Source: AP-15 sp963702685
GTDB taxonomy: Bacteria; Pseudomonadota; Alphaproteobacteria; ATCC43930; CGMCC-115725
Assembly: GCA_963702685.1 (NCBI GenBank)
Contig: CAVPDQ010000010.1
Location: 62,001 to 126,000, forward strand
Length of the DNA: 64,000 nt
Direction of reading: 5' to 3'
Position numbers and translations under genes: made by a program. Of this stretch, positions 33,867-44,773 are shown piece after piece. The notes under the pieces are model-generated. The model was not told the origin of the DNA. It worked only from the letters and a program-made list of their open reading frames with translations, and searched no databases. Position 1 is the stretch's first letter. Every line of letters begins with the position of its first letter.

Positions 33867-33967
33867 GGTTTTCTCCGCAGGCGCTTGGCGGAATATATGG
33901 CTGCGTCGATGCCGCGGTCCAACTTGGCGCCCGCTCCGTTCGCAGACCGCCGGCGCCCCCGCGCCGG

Positions 33968-34213
33968 TCAGTGCACAAACCGGAGCAGCGCGAACAGGAT
34001 GCCATTCATCAGCCCGTTGACCCCCAGCATCAGGCCGAAAAACCGCAACGTCAGCCGGTGTTCCAGCCGCTCGATGGCCTGCTCTAGGTCCGCTTTCGTG
34101 ACGAGGTCCGGCAGAACATGCCTGACCGGCGCCTCCGCCTGCGCCTCGGCGGCTTTCCGCTCGATCCCCGCGGCTTCGAGGGCTTTGGTATAAGCGAGGG
34201 TATCGATGGTCAT
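33968..34213 (-). CDS. Short DUF1640/CCDC90-like coiled-coil membrane protein
   Basis: This is an 81-residue protein. A short N-terminal helix (TLAYTKALEAAGIERKAAEA) is followed by a coiled coil (TKADLEQAIERLEHRLTLR) and a C-terminal transmembrane segment (LMLGVNGLMNGILFALL). The 'AL...AGI...AEA...L.....TKADLE' layout is that of DUF1640, and a second family member is encoded at 62143-62469. Function unknown. It lies between ctaA and the mutase gene. Confidence 0.7.
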   Translation of the reverse strand: MTIDTLAYTKALEAAGIERKAAEAQAEAPVRHVLPDLVTKADLEQAIERLEHRLTLRFFGLMLGVNGLMNGILFALLRFVH

Positions 34214-34227
34214 GGCGCGCTCAAAGC

Positions 34228-35322
34228 TTAAACCATGGGCTGGTCTATGGCACGCAGCCTATGGCGGAAGAGGATCGCGGCGGTGAGCAGAAGGACCGCA
34301 CCGGCTTGATGGGCGGCGGCGAGCGGGACCGGGACGACGAGGAGGAGGGTCGAGATGCCGAGCGCGGCTTGCAATGCCGCGGCGGCGAGGAGAAGGTGGA
34401 GCGCGAGGCGGGCGGGCCTAGGCAACGCCGCGCGGCGGCCGGCGAGCCACAGCAGCAGCACCGCGGCGGCGGTCGCCAGCGCCAGGACGCGGTGGTCGAA
34501 CTGGACCGCCGTGACATTCTCGAACCAGTTGCGCCACAGCGGCTGCAATTGGGCATAACCGGCCGGGACCCAGCGGCCGTCCATCAGCGGAAAGGTGTTG
34601 TAGACAAATCCGGCGCGCGTGCCGGCGACAAACCCGCCGGCGGCGATCGTCAGCGCGACCAGCAGGATCATTGCCTCGGCCCCGCGGAGCCACGCCCAAT
34701 CTCCCTCTCCGCCCCTTCGGGGGGAGAGGGTCGGGGTGAGGTGGGGGAAGCTGCGGGGGGTGAAGACGAGCCCCAGCGCCGTCCACAGGATCGCGGCGTA
34801 GATCGTCAGGGCCAAAGCGAGATGCGCGACGAGGCGGTATTGGCTGACCTCGACCCGATGGACGAGCCCGCTTTCGACCATGTACCAGCCGAGAAACCCT
34901 TGGGCGAAGCCGAGGCCGAGGATGCCGAGAAGGGCTGGCGCCAGATGCGGCGGCAATCGCCCGCGCAGCCAAAACCACAAGAGCGGCACGGCAAAGGCGA
35001 CGCCGATCAGCCTGCCCAACAGGCGGTGCGTGTATTCCCAGAAATAGATGCCTTTGAACTGGGCGAGGGTCATCCCGTAATGGATCAGCCGGTACTCCGG
35101 GATTTCCTTGTAGCGGGCGAATTCGGCGGCCCACTGCGCATGCGTCAGAGGCGGGACCACTCCGATCACCGGCTCCCATTCGGTGATCGACAAGCCGGAG
35201 AGCGTCAGGCGGGTAATGCCGCCGACCACGACCATCAAAAAGATCAGCGCGCAACATAGGAAGAGCCAGGTTGCGACCGCCCGTGTGTCGCTGTGCGGCT
35301 CGGCGACCGCCGCGGTTGTCAT
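34228..35322 (-). CDS. ctaA: Heme A synthase (COX15/CtaA type 2)
   Basis: This 364-residue membrane enzyme oxidises heme O to heme A for cytochrome oxidase. Eight hydrophobic segments are visible. Conserved features include GGITRLTLSGLSITEWEPV (N-terminal helix and loop), YFWEYTHRLLGRLIG (heme-ligand His), MVESGLVHRVEVSQYRLVAH, VAGTRAGFVYNTFPLMDG and AVQFDHRVLAL with the C-terminal His pair (AAAHQAGAV). Between two central helices an extra loop PHLTPTLSPRRGGEGD derives from an inserted palindromic repeat. ATG 35322 is preferred over a GTG five codons upstream. Confidence 0.9.
   Translation of the reverse strand: MTTAAVAEPHSDTRAVATWLFLCCALIFLMVVVGGITRLTLSGLSITEWEPVIGVVPPLTHAQWAAEFARYKEIPEYRLIHYGMTLAQFKGIYFWEYTHRLLGRLIGVAFAVPLLWFWLRGRLPPHLAPALLGILGLGFAQGFLGWYMVESGLVHRVEVSQYRLVAHLALALTIYAAILWTALGLVFTPRSFPHLTPTLSPRRGGEGDWAWLRGAEAMILLVALTIAAGGFVAGTRAGFVYNTFPLMDGRWVPAGYAQLQPLWRNWFENVTAVQFDHRVLALATAAAVLLLWLAGRRAALPRPARLALHLLLAAAALQAALGISTLLLVVPVPLAAAHQAGAVLLLTAAILFRHRLRAIDQPMV
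34701..34748. repeat. Palindromic repeat inside ctaA
   Basis: CCCTCTCCGCCCC and GGGGGGAGAGGG form a hairpin around TTC, with GTCGGGGTGAGGTGGGG following. On the minus strand it encodes HLTPTLSPRRGGEG, a peptide I recognise as the in-frame translation of a widespread bacterial repeat. Confidence 0.8.
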
Positions 35323-35543
35323 CGCCCGGATCGACACGCTCGCCCCTCGAATACGCCGATATTCGGCAAAATGAGGGCGCTACGGCGAACCGGCAAGTGT
35401 GGCGAAACGCGCGGTCGGCCTGTGCCGCCCAACAGCGAGTTCCCTTGAAGCGATCTGCCGGCGCGTTAGATAGGAGGCAGCCGGAAAACCCGGACGGTTT
35501 CGCCGGCGTTTGCGATCGGCATGGCCTCCAAGGTTTCGCGAAA

Positions 35544-36662
35544 ATGAAGCGTATCCTGTCGGCATTGGTTCTGTCGGGTGCTTTTATCCTGGTCGCGCGC
35601 GTCCCGCACGCCGTCGCCGGGGCACCGATCCCCGAGGCGGCGGGCGGCGGTGCCGTCGAAACCGTGGCGCCGGTCGTGGCGCGGATCACGCCGGGTGTTG
35701 TCGGCATCTCGGTGCGCGGCGAGGTGCGCGAAAACAACCCGCTGCTGCAAGACCCGCTGTTCCGCCGCTTTTTCAACCTGCGCGGCGAGGACGAGCCGAT
35801 CGAGCGCGAGACCCAGGCGACCGGCTCGGGCGTCATCGTCGATGCCGCCCAGGGCTATATCCTGACCAACAGCCATGTCGTCGACAATGCAACCTCGATC
35901 GAGGTCACGACCAAGGACAACCGGCGTTTCCGGGCGAAGCTGATCGGTCGTGATCCCGAAACCGATATTGCCGTGCTGAAAATCCCGGGCGGCAACCTGA
36001 CCGCTGTGCCGATGGGCAACTCCGACCGGTTGCGGGTCGGCGATTTCGTGCTTGCCGTCGGCAACCCGTTCGGGCTCGGCCAAACCGTGACCTCCGGCAT
36101 CGTCAGCGCGCTCGGCCGCAGCGGGCTCGGCATCGAGGGCTATGAGGATTTCATCCAGACCGACGCGTCGATCAACCCGGGGAATTCGGGGGGCGCTCTC
36201 GTCGATCTGGAGGGCCGTCTCGTCGGCATCAACACCGCGATCCTCGCACCCGGCGGCGGCAATATCGGCATCGGCTTTGCGGTGCCGATCAACATGGCGC
36301 GCCAGGTGCTGGACCAGCTGGTCAGCTATGGCGAGATCCGGCGCGGCCGGATCGGTGTCGCGATCCAGGATTTGACCCCGGACCTCGCCCATGCTCTCGG
36401 CACGACGAAGAGCGACGGAGCGCTGATCGCCCGGGTCGTGCCAGGCTCGCCGGCGGCTCGGGCCGGGCTCAAAGCGAGCGATCTCGTCGTCGCCGTGGAC
36501 GGCGCCCCGATCCATAGCGCCAGCGAATTGCGCAACCGCGTCGGCCTCTCGCGCATCGGCGACAGCGTGACCTTGACCGTCGATCGCGGCGGCGGCGAGC
36601 GCACGGTCACTGTCCGCATCGAGCAGGCAACGCCGCAGCGCCAGCGCGTCGGCCAGCGCTGA
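35544..36662 (+). CDS. Do-like (HtrA/DegP family) periplasmic serine protease
   Basis: This is a 372-residue protease with a signal peptide (MKRILSALVLSGAFILVARV). The trypsin-like domain carries the triad: His in ILTNSHVVDNAT, Asp in DPETDIAVLKI and Ser in INPGNSGGALVDL. A single PDZ domain follows (GRIGVAIQDLTPDLAHALG to the end), so it has the DegS-like one-PDZ layout rather than DegP's two. It degrades or senses misfolded envelope proteins. Located next to the CbpA-CbpM chaperone genes. Confidence 0.9.
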   Translation: MKRILSALVLSGAFILVARVPHAVAGAPIPEAAGGGAVETVAPVVARITPGVVGISVRGEVRENNPLLQDPLFRRFFNLRGEDEPIERETQATGSGVIVDAAQGYILTNSHVVDNATSIEVTTKDNRRFRAKLIGRDPETDIAVLKIPGGNLTAVPMGNSDRLRVGDFVLAVGNPFGLGQTVTSGIVSALGRSGLGIEGYEDFIQTDASINPGNSGGALVDLEGRLVGINTAILAPGGGNIGIGFAVPINMARQVLDQLVSYGEIRRGRIGVAIQDLTPDLAHALGTTKSDGALIARVVPGSPAARAGLKASDLVVAVDGAPIHSASELRNRVGLSRIGDSVTLTVDRGGGERTVTVRIEQATPQRQRVGQR

Positions 36663-36686
36663 CGCCTGCCAACGCTGACAAACTGA

Positions 36687-37646
36687 ATGGCGACGCAAAC
36701 CCCGTACGAGGTGCTGGGGGTCAAGCCCGACGCCTCGGCCGACGAGATCCGCAAGGTCTATCGCCGGCTCGCCAAGCAATTCCATCCCGACCTCAACCCC
36801 GGCAAGCCCGAGGCGGAAGCGCGGTTCAAATCGATTTCCGCCGCCTATGATCTGCTGTCGGACCCGGAAAAGCGCGCGCGCTACGACCGCGGCGAGATCG
36901 ATGAGAGCGGCGCCGAGCGCCCGCGCTATGCCTATCGCGGCCATGCCGAAGGCCCGGGCGGCGGCAAATACCGTCCCGAGGGCGAGATGGATATGGGCGA
37001 CCTCGAGGATTTGTTCGCCGCGTTCGGCTCGGGTCGCGGGCGTGGGCATGGCCAGGGGTTTCAGGGTCGCGGCGAGGACTTTCGCGCGCGCGGCTTCGAC
37101 CGCCAGTTCACCTTGACCGTCGATTTTGTCGAAGCCGCGACCGGCGCCAAAAAGCGCTTGGCCCTGTCGCCCGATGAATGGCTCGATGTCACGATCCCGG
37201 CCGGTCTCGAAGACGGGCAGGTGCTCCGCCTCAGGGAGAAGGGCGGCGCGGGCTTTGGCGGCGGCCCGGCAGGCGACGCGCTGATCGAGGTTCACGTGGC
37301 GCCGCACCCGCTCTTCCGCCGCGACGGCGACGCGATCCGCATCGAGCTGCCGGTCAGCCTCGCCGAGGTGGTGCTGGGGGCGCGGGTCGAGGTGCCGACC
37401 GTGACCGGTCCGGTGACGATGACGATCCCCAAAGGCTCGGATACCGGCACGCAGCTGCGCCTGCGCGGCAAAGGCGTGCAGCGGCCGCGGGCTGCCGGCG
37501 ACCAGTATGTGATGTTGAAAGTCGTGGTCGGCGACAGCGGCGACACCGAATTGGCGCAATTTCTCGAAGGCTGGGCGCCGCGGCACCGGCGTGATCCGCG
37601 CGACGGGATGGGCCAGGGGATGGGCCAGGGGGGAGGCCGGTCATGA
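36687..37646 (+). CDS. cbpA: DnaJ-type co-chaperone CbpA
   Basis: This is a 319-residue DnaJ homologue without the zinc-finger domain. The J-domain (residues 1-70) has the HPD motif in AKQFHPDLNPGKPEAEARFK. A Gly-rich linker follows (GSGRGRGHGQGFQGRGEDF), then the two C-terminal substrate-binding beta domains (DVTIPAGLEDGQVLRLREKG and VHVAPHPLFRRDGDAI). It stimulates DnaK ATPase activity. Overlaps the next gene by four bases. Confidence 0.88.
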   Translation: MATQTPYEVLGVKPDASADEIRKVYRRLAKQFHPDLNPGKPEAEARFKSISAAYDLLSDPEKRARYDRGEIDESGAERPRYAYRGHAEGPGGGKYRPEGEMDMGDLEDLFAAFGSGRGRGHGQGFQGRGEDFRARGFDRQFTLTVDFVEAATGAKKRLALSPDEWLDVTIPAGLEDGQVLRLREKGGAGFGGGPAGDALIEVHVAPHPLFRRDGDAIRIELPVSLAEVVLGARVEVPTVTGPVTMTIPKGSDTGTQLRLRGKGVQRPRAAGDQYVMLKVVVGDSGDTELAQFLEGWAPRHRRDPRDGMGQGMGQGGGRS

Positions 37647-37978
37647 TTGCGTTCGACGAGCTCCTCGGCCGGCTCGCCGGGCTCGACCGGAACGAGCTCG
37701 TCCGCTGGGTCGAAAACCGCTGGGTCTTGCCCGAATGGCGCAATGAAACCTGGCTCTTTCACGAGGTCGATGTCGCGCGGGTCGAGCTGATATTCGAAAT
37801 CCGCCACGAATTCGCCGTCGACGACGAAGCGTTGGAGCTGGTGCTGGGCCTGCTCGACCAAGTCTACGGGTTGCGCCGCCAGCTGCGCCGCCTGTGCGAC
37901 GCGCTCGAAGGCCAGCCCGCGGAAATCCGCGACGCGATCCGCCGCGCCCTGCCTGCTGCCGGCCGCGCTTCATCATGA
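37643..37978 (+). CDS. cbpM: Chaperone modulator CbpM
   Basis: This is a 111-residue protein of the CbpM/MerR-HTH_17 family. The pattern is LDRNELVRWVENRWVLPEW, LFHEVDVARVELIFEIRHEF and DDEALELVLGLLDQVYGLRR. CbpM binds CbpA's J-domain and inhibits it. Start ATG 37643 overlaps the cbpA stop, the usual arrangement for this pair. Confidence 0.85.
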   Translation: MIAFDELLGRLAGLDRNELVRWVENRWVLPEWRNETWLFHEVDVARVELIFEIRHEFAVDDEALELVLGLLDQVYGLRRQLRRLCDALEGQPAEIRDAIRRALPAAGRASS

Positions 37979-38019
37979 CGTGATGGTGCGCGGGTTTTCA
38001 TTCGGCCCGGCTCGGGAGA

Positions 38020-39576
38020 CTATGTTTTCAGAGTCATGTCCTCGTAGGATGGGAAGGCGCTCATCCACACCTCGCCGATCGTATCTTTGGCGATGCGCGG
38101 GCCGACGCCCATCAACGCGCGCAGATCGTAGACCGGCGCGTACATGGCCCGGTCGATCGTCAGCTGCTGGATCTTGTCGAGGATCGCTGCGCGCTTTTTC
38201 GCGTCGCGCTCGCCCGCCTGCTCCTTGAACAGCGCGTCGATATCGGGATAGCCGCCATAGGCGTAGGCGCCCTTGGATTGGATAAAGGATTCGACGCGGG
38301 TCGCGGCATTGCCGGCGCTGCCGCTGCCGGTCAGGAACAGCCCGCGCAATTTGTGCGCCTGCCAATCGGCGTAGAACGCGGCGCGCTCCATCTGCTTCAG
38401 CTTGACCCGCACACCGACCGCGTTCAAATCGTTGACCACCGCCTCGGCGACGGTCGGGAAGCCGGGGATGGCGGCGAACAGGCCGCCGTCGATGCCGTTT
38501 GGAAACCCGGCCTCGGCGAGCAATTGCTTGGCCTTTTGCGGATCGTACGGGACCGGCTTGACCTGCAATGCGAATTCCATGACCCGCGGCACGATCACCC
38601 CGGCCGGCGGGCAGAAGCCCAGGCACGCCGCTTGGTTGATCCCTTCGCGGTCGAGCGCGTAGTTGACCGCGAGCCGCAGCCGCTTGTCGTGCCACGGCGA
38701 TTTCGGGTCCCATTGCTCGGTGAACTCGATCCACATGATCGAGGCGTGCTTGGTCGCCACGACCCTGAGGCCCGGCGTGCTCTTGATGCCGAGCGCATCG
38801 ACGCCGTCGAGCGCATAGGCCATGTCGGCCTCGCCGCTTTTCAGCATCAGCGCGCGGGTGGTGGCGTCGGGGACGCTGCGCATGACCAGCGTCTTGATGT
38901 GCGGCACGTGCCGCCAATAGCCGGGGAAAGCCTCCAGCACGACCTCGATGCCGGGCTTGCTGCTGACGAATTTATAGGGGCCGGCGCCGATCGGGGCTTT
39001 TTTGAAACCGTCGTCGCCGACTTGCGTCAGGTATTTCTTTGGCACGACGAGCCCGGCCGCACTGGCCGAGGTGCCGTAAAAGGTCATGAAATCGGGCCAC
39101 GGATCCTTCAGGTGGAAGCGGATCACGCGCGGATCGACGATCTCGACGCTGCTGACGTGCTGCTTGAACGCGGTCGCCCCGGCGCCCTTGTACCGGTCAT
39201 AGCTGAACTTGACGTCGTCGGTCGTCACCGGGTCGCCGTTGTGGAAGGTCAGCCCCGGCCGCAGCTTGAATTCGTAGGTCAGGCCGTCTTCGCTTGCCTC
39301 CCAGGATTCGGCGAGGCTCGGACCCATCTTCTGCCCGGGATAGGGGCGCACCAGAGCGTCATGGATCGCATATAGCATGCCGAAGGGCGTGATCTGCGGC
39401 GGCGCCGTCGACGGGTCGAACCAAGCCGGCGGGATGGTGACGTGCCAGGCGATGACGGCCCGGCCCGCCGGTGCCGGGTCGCCGGCGACCGCCGCCGTTG
39501 CGTGCAAGACCGGGCCCGCCGCCAGCAGCGACCCGACAAATGTCCGACGCGAATACGAGCCAAAATGCGAAGCCAT
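38020..39576 (-). CDS. ABC transporter peptide/nickel-type substrate-binding protein
   Basis: This is a 518-residue family 5 solute-binding protein (SBP_bac_5). A twin-arginine signal (YSRRTFVGSLLAAGPVLHA) precedes typical segments: YAIHDALVRPYPGQKMGPSL, LTYEFKLRPGLTFHNGDPVT and GAGPYKFVSSKPGIEVV. It would capture oligopeptides or similar ligands in the periplasm. No permease or ATPase gene is nearby, so it is orphaned in this window. ATG 39576 is chosen because the Tat motif follows directly. Confidence 0.87.
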   Translation of the reverse strand: MASHFGSYSRRTFVGSLLAAGPVLHATAAVAGDPAPAGRAVIAWHVTIPPAWFDPSTAPPQITPFGMLYAIHDALVRPYPGQKMGPSLAESWEASEDGLTYEFKLRPGLTFHNGDPVTTDDVKFSYDRYKGAGATAFKQHVSSVEIVDPRVIRFHLKDPWPDFMTFYGTSASAAGLVVPKKYLTQVGDDGFKKAPIGAGPYKFVSSKPGIEVVLEAFPGYWRHVPHIKTLVMRSVPDATTRALMLKSGEADMAYALDGVDALGIKSTPGLRVVATKHASIMWIEFTEQWDPKSPWHDKRLRLAVNYALDREGINQAACLGFCPPAGVIVPRVMEFALQVKPVPYDPQKAKQLLAEAGFPNGIDGGLFAAIPGFPTVAEAVVNDLNAVGVRVKLKQMERAAFYADWQAHKLRGLFLTGSGSAGNAATRVESFIQSKGAYAYGGYPDIDALFKEQAGERDAKKRAAILDKIQQLTIDRAMYAPVYDLRALMGVGPRIAKDTIGEVWMSAFPSYEDMTLKT

Positions 39577-39694
39577 GAAACCCTCTGCCCCTGTGAAGCT
39601 ACCTAAGCGAGCGGCGGCCGCCGGGCCCCGCCGCGTCAATCCGATTGTCGGCTATCGCCGCCGCTTTCGGCAACCCGCTTTGGCAGACCGGGCG

Positions 39695-40825
39695 TTATTC
39701 GCGCAGGTCCTCGAAGAACTCTTTGACGCGGGCGAAAAAGCCTTCGCTTTCCGGATGGGTGCGGCGGTTTTCGCCTTCCTTGTCGAATTCGCGCAGCAAT
39801 TCCTGCTGGCGCTTGGTCAGGTTGACCGGGGTTTCGACGACCGCCTCGATAAACATGTCGCCGCGCGCGACCGAGCGCAGCACGGTCATGCCTTTTGACC
39901 GCAGCCGGAACTGGCGGCCCGACTGGGTCCCGGCCGGCACGGTGACGCGGGTGCGGCTGCCCTCGACGGTCGGCACCTCGATGGTGCCGCCGAGTGCGGC
40001 GGTGGTGATCGGCAACGGCACCCGGCAATAGATGTTGGCGCCGTCGCGTTGAAAGATCGGGTGCGGCGCTACGCTGACGAAAATGTAGAGGTCGCCCGCC
40101 GTGACGCTGCGCACCCCGACCTCGCCTTCGCCGGCGAGGCGGATGCGGGTGCCGTCCTCGACGCCGGGCGGGATATTGACCGAGAGCGTCTTTTCGCGCC
40201 GGGTGCGGCCCTGGCCGCCGCAGCTGCGGCACGGCTTCTCGATGACGCGCCCCGCGCCTTGGCAGCCGGTGCAGGTGCGCTCGACCGTGAAAAAGCCTTG
40301 CTGCGCCCGAATCCGCCCGCGGCCCTGGCAGCTCGGGCAGGTTACCGGCTTTGACCCGGCTTCGGCACCGGTGCCGCCGCACGCGTTGCAGGCGACCAGG
40401 GTGGCGACGCGAATCGTCGTTTGCTTGCCGCGAAACGCGTCCTCGAGCGAAATTTCGAGATTGTAGCGTAGATCATTGCCGCGGCCCTGACCCGGCTGGC
40501 CACGCCGGCCGCCGCCCATGAACTCGCCGAACACCTCGTCGAAAATGTCGGCGAAGCCGCCGCCAAAGTTGAAGTCGGCCGGCCCGCGCCCACCCGTCTG
40601 CTCGAATGCGGCGTGGCCAAAGCGGTCATAGGCGGCGCGTTTTTGGTCGTCCTTGAGGGCGTCGTAGGCCTCGCTGATGTCCTTGAATTTCTGCTCGGCG
40701 GTCTTGTCCCCGGAGTTGCGGTCCGGGTGATATTGCATCGCGAGCTTGCGGTAGGCTCGTTTGAGCTCTTCCGCACTGGCCGATTTGCCGACGCCGAGGG
40801 TCTCGTAAAAGTCCTGCTTGGCCAT
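39695..40825 (-). CDS. dnaJ: Chaperone protein DnaJ
   Basis: This is a 376-residue type I DnaJ. The J-domain (MAKQDFYETLGVGKSASAEE, HPD in MQYHPDRNSG) is followed by a GF-rich region. Four zinc-binding CxxCxGxG repeats follow (CNACGGTG, CPSCQGRG, CTGCQGAG, CRSCGGQG), then the C-terminal substrate domain. It delivers substrates to DnaK. It lies 100 bp downstream of dnaK, with a perfect 15-bp hairpin between them. Confidence 0.96.
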   Translation of the reverse strand: MAKQDFYETLGVGKSASAEELKRAYRKLAMQYHPDRNSGDKTAEQKFKDISEAYDALKDDQKRAAYDRFGHAAFEQTGGRGPADFNFGGGFADIFDEVFGEFMGGGRRGQPGQGRGNDLRYNLEISLEDAFRGKQTTIRVATLVACNACGGTGAEAGSKPVTCPSCQGRGRIRAQQGFFTVERTCTGCQGAGRVIEKPCRSCGGQGRTRREKTLSVNIPPGVEDGTRIRLAGEGEVGVRSVTAGDLYIFVSVAPHPIFQRDGANIYCRVPLPITTAALGGTIEVPTVEGSRTRVTVPAGTQSGRQFRLRSKGMTVLRSVARGDMFIEAVVETPVNLTKRQQELLREFDKEGENRRTHPESEGFFARVKEFFEDLRE

Positions 40826-40860
40826 GATCGGGGCGGGTTCGCTGCGAAGGTTGGCACGCG

Positions 40861-40896
40861 CGCGTCACCCCGGCAGGAATGTGCCGGGGTGACGCG
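40861..40896. repeat. Perfect 15-bp-stem palindrome between dnaK and dnaJ
   Basis: CGCGTCACCCCGGCA and its exact reverse complement are separated by GGAATG. No T-run follows on either strand, so it is unlikely to be a strong intrinsic terminator. It may stabilise or process the dnaK-dnaJ transcript, or be one of the dispersed CCCCGGC palindromes. Confidence 0.75.
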
Positions 40897-40925
40897 CATC
40901 ACATTTTGTTTCGCCGCCGGCGAGA

Positions 40926-42881
<1,956 letters not shown>

Positions 42882-42978
42882 AGATGCCTCGTTTCTAAGC
42901 AGGACCGGGCGGCCCGGGGAAGCACCGTCCCGATCCCCCGGGAAAGCGGCCGGCTGAGCTCAGCCGACCGAGTAAACT

Positions 42979-43007
42979 TATATATGCGAGGCCCCAAGCC
43001 GCTACAA
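42979..43007 (-). promoter_or_regulatory. Putative dnaK promoter
   Basis: On the minus strand TTGTAG (43007-43002) and TATATA (42984-42979) are separated by exactly 17 bp, about 98 bp before the dnaK start. This is a sigma-70-like spacing. A sigma-32-type reading (CTTG with a CATATATA box) is possible, but the spacing is too short. No CIRCE inverted repeat is present. Confidence 0.5.
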
Positions 43008-43037
43008 CGGGCCAGGATCGGCGCGTTCTGTCGGATT

Positions 43038-43598
43038 TCACGCCTGCTTCGCAACACCGACCATGGCCGGGCGCAACAGGCGGTCGTGCAGCACATAGCC
43101 CGGCTGCAGCACTTCGACAATGGTGCCGGCGGGCTCGTCGGCGCGTGCCACCTCGTAGATCGCCTGGTGGAAATTGTGGTCGAAGCGCTCGCCTTTGGGG
43201 TCGATGCGGCGGATGCCGTGGCGTTCGAGCACGCCTAAAAGCTCACGCTCGGTCGCGGCCACCCCGGCCAACAGGCTGCGCGTCCGCTCGTCGGGGATTT
43301 CCGCTTCGGGCAGGCTGTCGAGCGCGCGGCGCAGATTGTCGGCCGCCGACAGCAAATCCTTGGCGAACGCGCCGATCGCGTATTTTGACGCGTCCTCGCG
43401 CTCCCGCTGGGCTCGGCGACGAATGTTCTCGGTCTCGGCGAGGGCGCGCAGCAGGCGGTCCTTCTGCTCGGCGAACTCGGCTTCGAGCGCCGCGAGCCGC
43501 GTCTCGGGCGGTGCGTCGTCGAGACTCTCGACATTGTTGTTGGCGGCTTCTTCGGCCGGACCGGCCGCCGCTGCCGGATCGTTTCCGGTATCGTTCAT
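43038..43598 (-). CDS. grpE: Nucleotide exchange factor GrpE
   Basis: This is a 186-residue protein. A low-complexity acidic N-terminus is followed by a long coiled coil (LAALEAEFAEQKDRLLRALA, ETENIRRRAQREREDASKYA) and the beta-wing domain (GERFDHNFHQAIYEV, VLQPGYVLHDRLLRPAMVGV). It releases ADP from DnaK. Start ATG 43598 is eight bases downstream of the hrcA stop, so both are probably on one transcript. Confidence 0.95.
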   Translation of the reverse strand: MNDTGNDPAAAAGPAEEAANNNVESLDDAPPETRLAALEAEFAEQKDRLLRALAETENIRRRAQREREDASKYAIGAFAKDLLSAADNLRRALDSLPEAEIPDERTRSLLAGVAATERELLGVLERHGIRRIDPKGERFDHNFHQAIYEVARADEPAGTIVEVLQPGYVLHDRLLRPAMVGVAKQA

Positions 43599-43606
43599 CG
43601 ATCGTC

Positions 43607-44665
43607 CTATCCGAGAAGGCGCCCGATCATCTTGGCGGTGTAATCGACCATCGGGATGATCCGGGCATAGTTGATCCGAGTGGGGCCGATGACCCCGATT
43701 GCGCCGACGATTTGCTCGCGGCTGTTGTGATACGGGGCGATCACCATCGCGCAGCCGGTCACCCCGAACAGGCGGTTCTCGGCGCCGATATAGATTTGCA
43801 CGCCTTCGCCCTGCTTGCTGGCTTCCAGCAGCTTTAGCATCGTTTCGCGGGTTTCCAGCATCTCGAACAAGGTGCGCAGGCGTTCGAGATCGGCGAGCGC
43901 GGTCACGTCTTCGAGCAAATTCGCCTGGCCGCGCACGATCAGGGCGCTGCCCTGACGATCCCCGGCCCAGCTGGCGAGACCCTCGGCAACGAGCTTCGAG
44001 GTCAATTCGTCGAGCTGAGCGCGGCTGCCTTCGATTTCCTCGCCGATCGCTGCCTGCGCTTCTTCGATGGTCCGGCCGATCAGCCGGGCATTCAAATAAT
44101 TGCCGGCCGCGACCAGCGTCGCCGGCGGCAACCCCAGCGGGATCTCGATGACCCGGTTTTCGACCAGCCCGTCTTCGGTAACCAGAACCACAAGCGCGCG
44201 GCCGGGCCCGAGATTGACAAACTCGATATGCTTGAGCGGCCGGTCCTGCTTGGGGGCGACGACGATCCCGGCGCAATGCGACAGCCCGCTCAACGCGCTC
44301 GTCGCCTCTTCCAAGGCTTGCGGCAGGCTCTTGCCGCGGGCGACGCAAAGGCTTTCGAGGCTGCGCCGCTCGTCCTCGGCGAGGCGGCCGATCTCCAGCA
44401 GCCCGTGGACGAAGAGGCGCAGCCCAGCCTCGGTCGGCAGCCGGCCAGCCGAGGTGTGCGGAGCGAACAAAAGCCCGGCTTCTTCGAGATCGGCCATCAC
44501 ATTGCGGATCGTCGCCGGCGACAAATTCTGGCCGAGGCGGCGCGACAGGGTGCGCGAGCCGATCGGCTCGCCGGTCGCGACATAGCCGTCGACGATCAGC
44601 CGAAATATCTCTCGGCTGCGCTCGTTGAGCTCGTAGAGGGGCGTGGGTGCGATCGGTCCGGCCAT
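43607..44665 (-). CDS. hrcA: Heat-inducible transcription repressor HrcA
   Basis: This is a 352-residue repressor of heat-shock operons. The winged-helix N-terminus has RLIVDGYVATGEPIGSRTLS and LSPATIRNVMADLEEAGLLF, followed by HTSAGRLPTEAGLRLFVHGL. The C-terminal GAF-like part includes IGAENRLFGVTGCAMVIAPY and IGPTRINYARIIPMVDYTAK. HrcA binds CIRCE elements. None is visible in this window, so its target (often groESL in this class) lies elsewhere. Confidence 0.95.
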   Translation of the reverse strand: MAGPIAPTPLYELNERSREIFRLIVDGYVATGEPIGSRTLSRRLGQNLSPATIRNVMADLEEAGLLFAPHTSAGRLPTEAGLRLFVHGLLEIGRLAEDERRSLESLCVARGKSLPQALEEATSALSGLSHCAGIVVAPKQDRPLKHIEFVNLGPGRALVVLVTEDGLVENRVIEIPLGLPPATLVAAGNYLNARLIGRTIEEAQAAIGEEIEGSRAQLDELTSKLVAEGLASWAGDRQGSALIVRGQANLLEDVTALADLERLRTLFEMLETRETMLKLLEASKQGEGVQIYIGAENRLFGVTGCAMVIAPYHNSREQIVGAIGVIGPTRINYARIIPMVDYTAKMIGRLLG

Positions 44666-44721
44666 TGCCAAGCTGCGTCGGACGAACCGGTCCGGCGCTG
44701 GCGAAATTTGGGGGCGCCATG

Positions 44722-44773
44722 GGCGGGCGTCAACTCGGCGGGCGTCAACTCGGCGGGCGTCAACTCGGCGGGC
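44722..44773. repeat. 15-bp tandem repeats upstream of hrcA
   Basis: GGCGGGCGTCAACTC is repeated three times exactly (44722-44766), with a partial fourth (GGCGGGC). A GGGCGGCCCGCCC palindrome follows. The array sits between hrcA and the secreted-protein gene. Confidence 0.85.

Noticed and set aside
40861..40896. Intrinsic terminator between dnaK and dnaJ
   Set aside because: The stem is perfect but no T-run follows on either strand, and the same palindrome family occurs elsewhere.
42960..43010. Sigma-32 heat-shock promoter for dnaK
   Set aside because: A CTTG and a CATATATA box exist, but they are too close. The TTGTAG-N17-TATATA reading fits better.
44722..44773. CRISPR array
   Set aside because: Repeats are direct and contiguous with no spacers, too short, and no cas genes are present.
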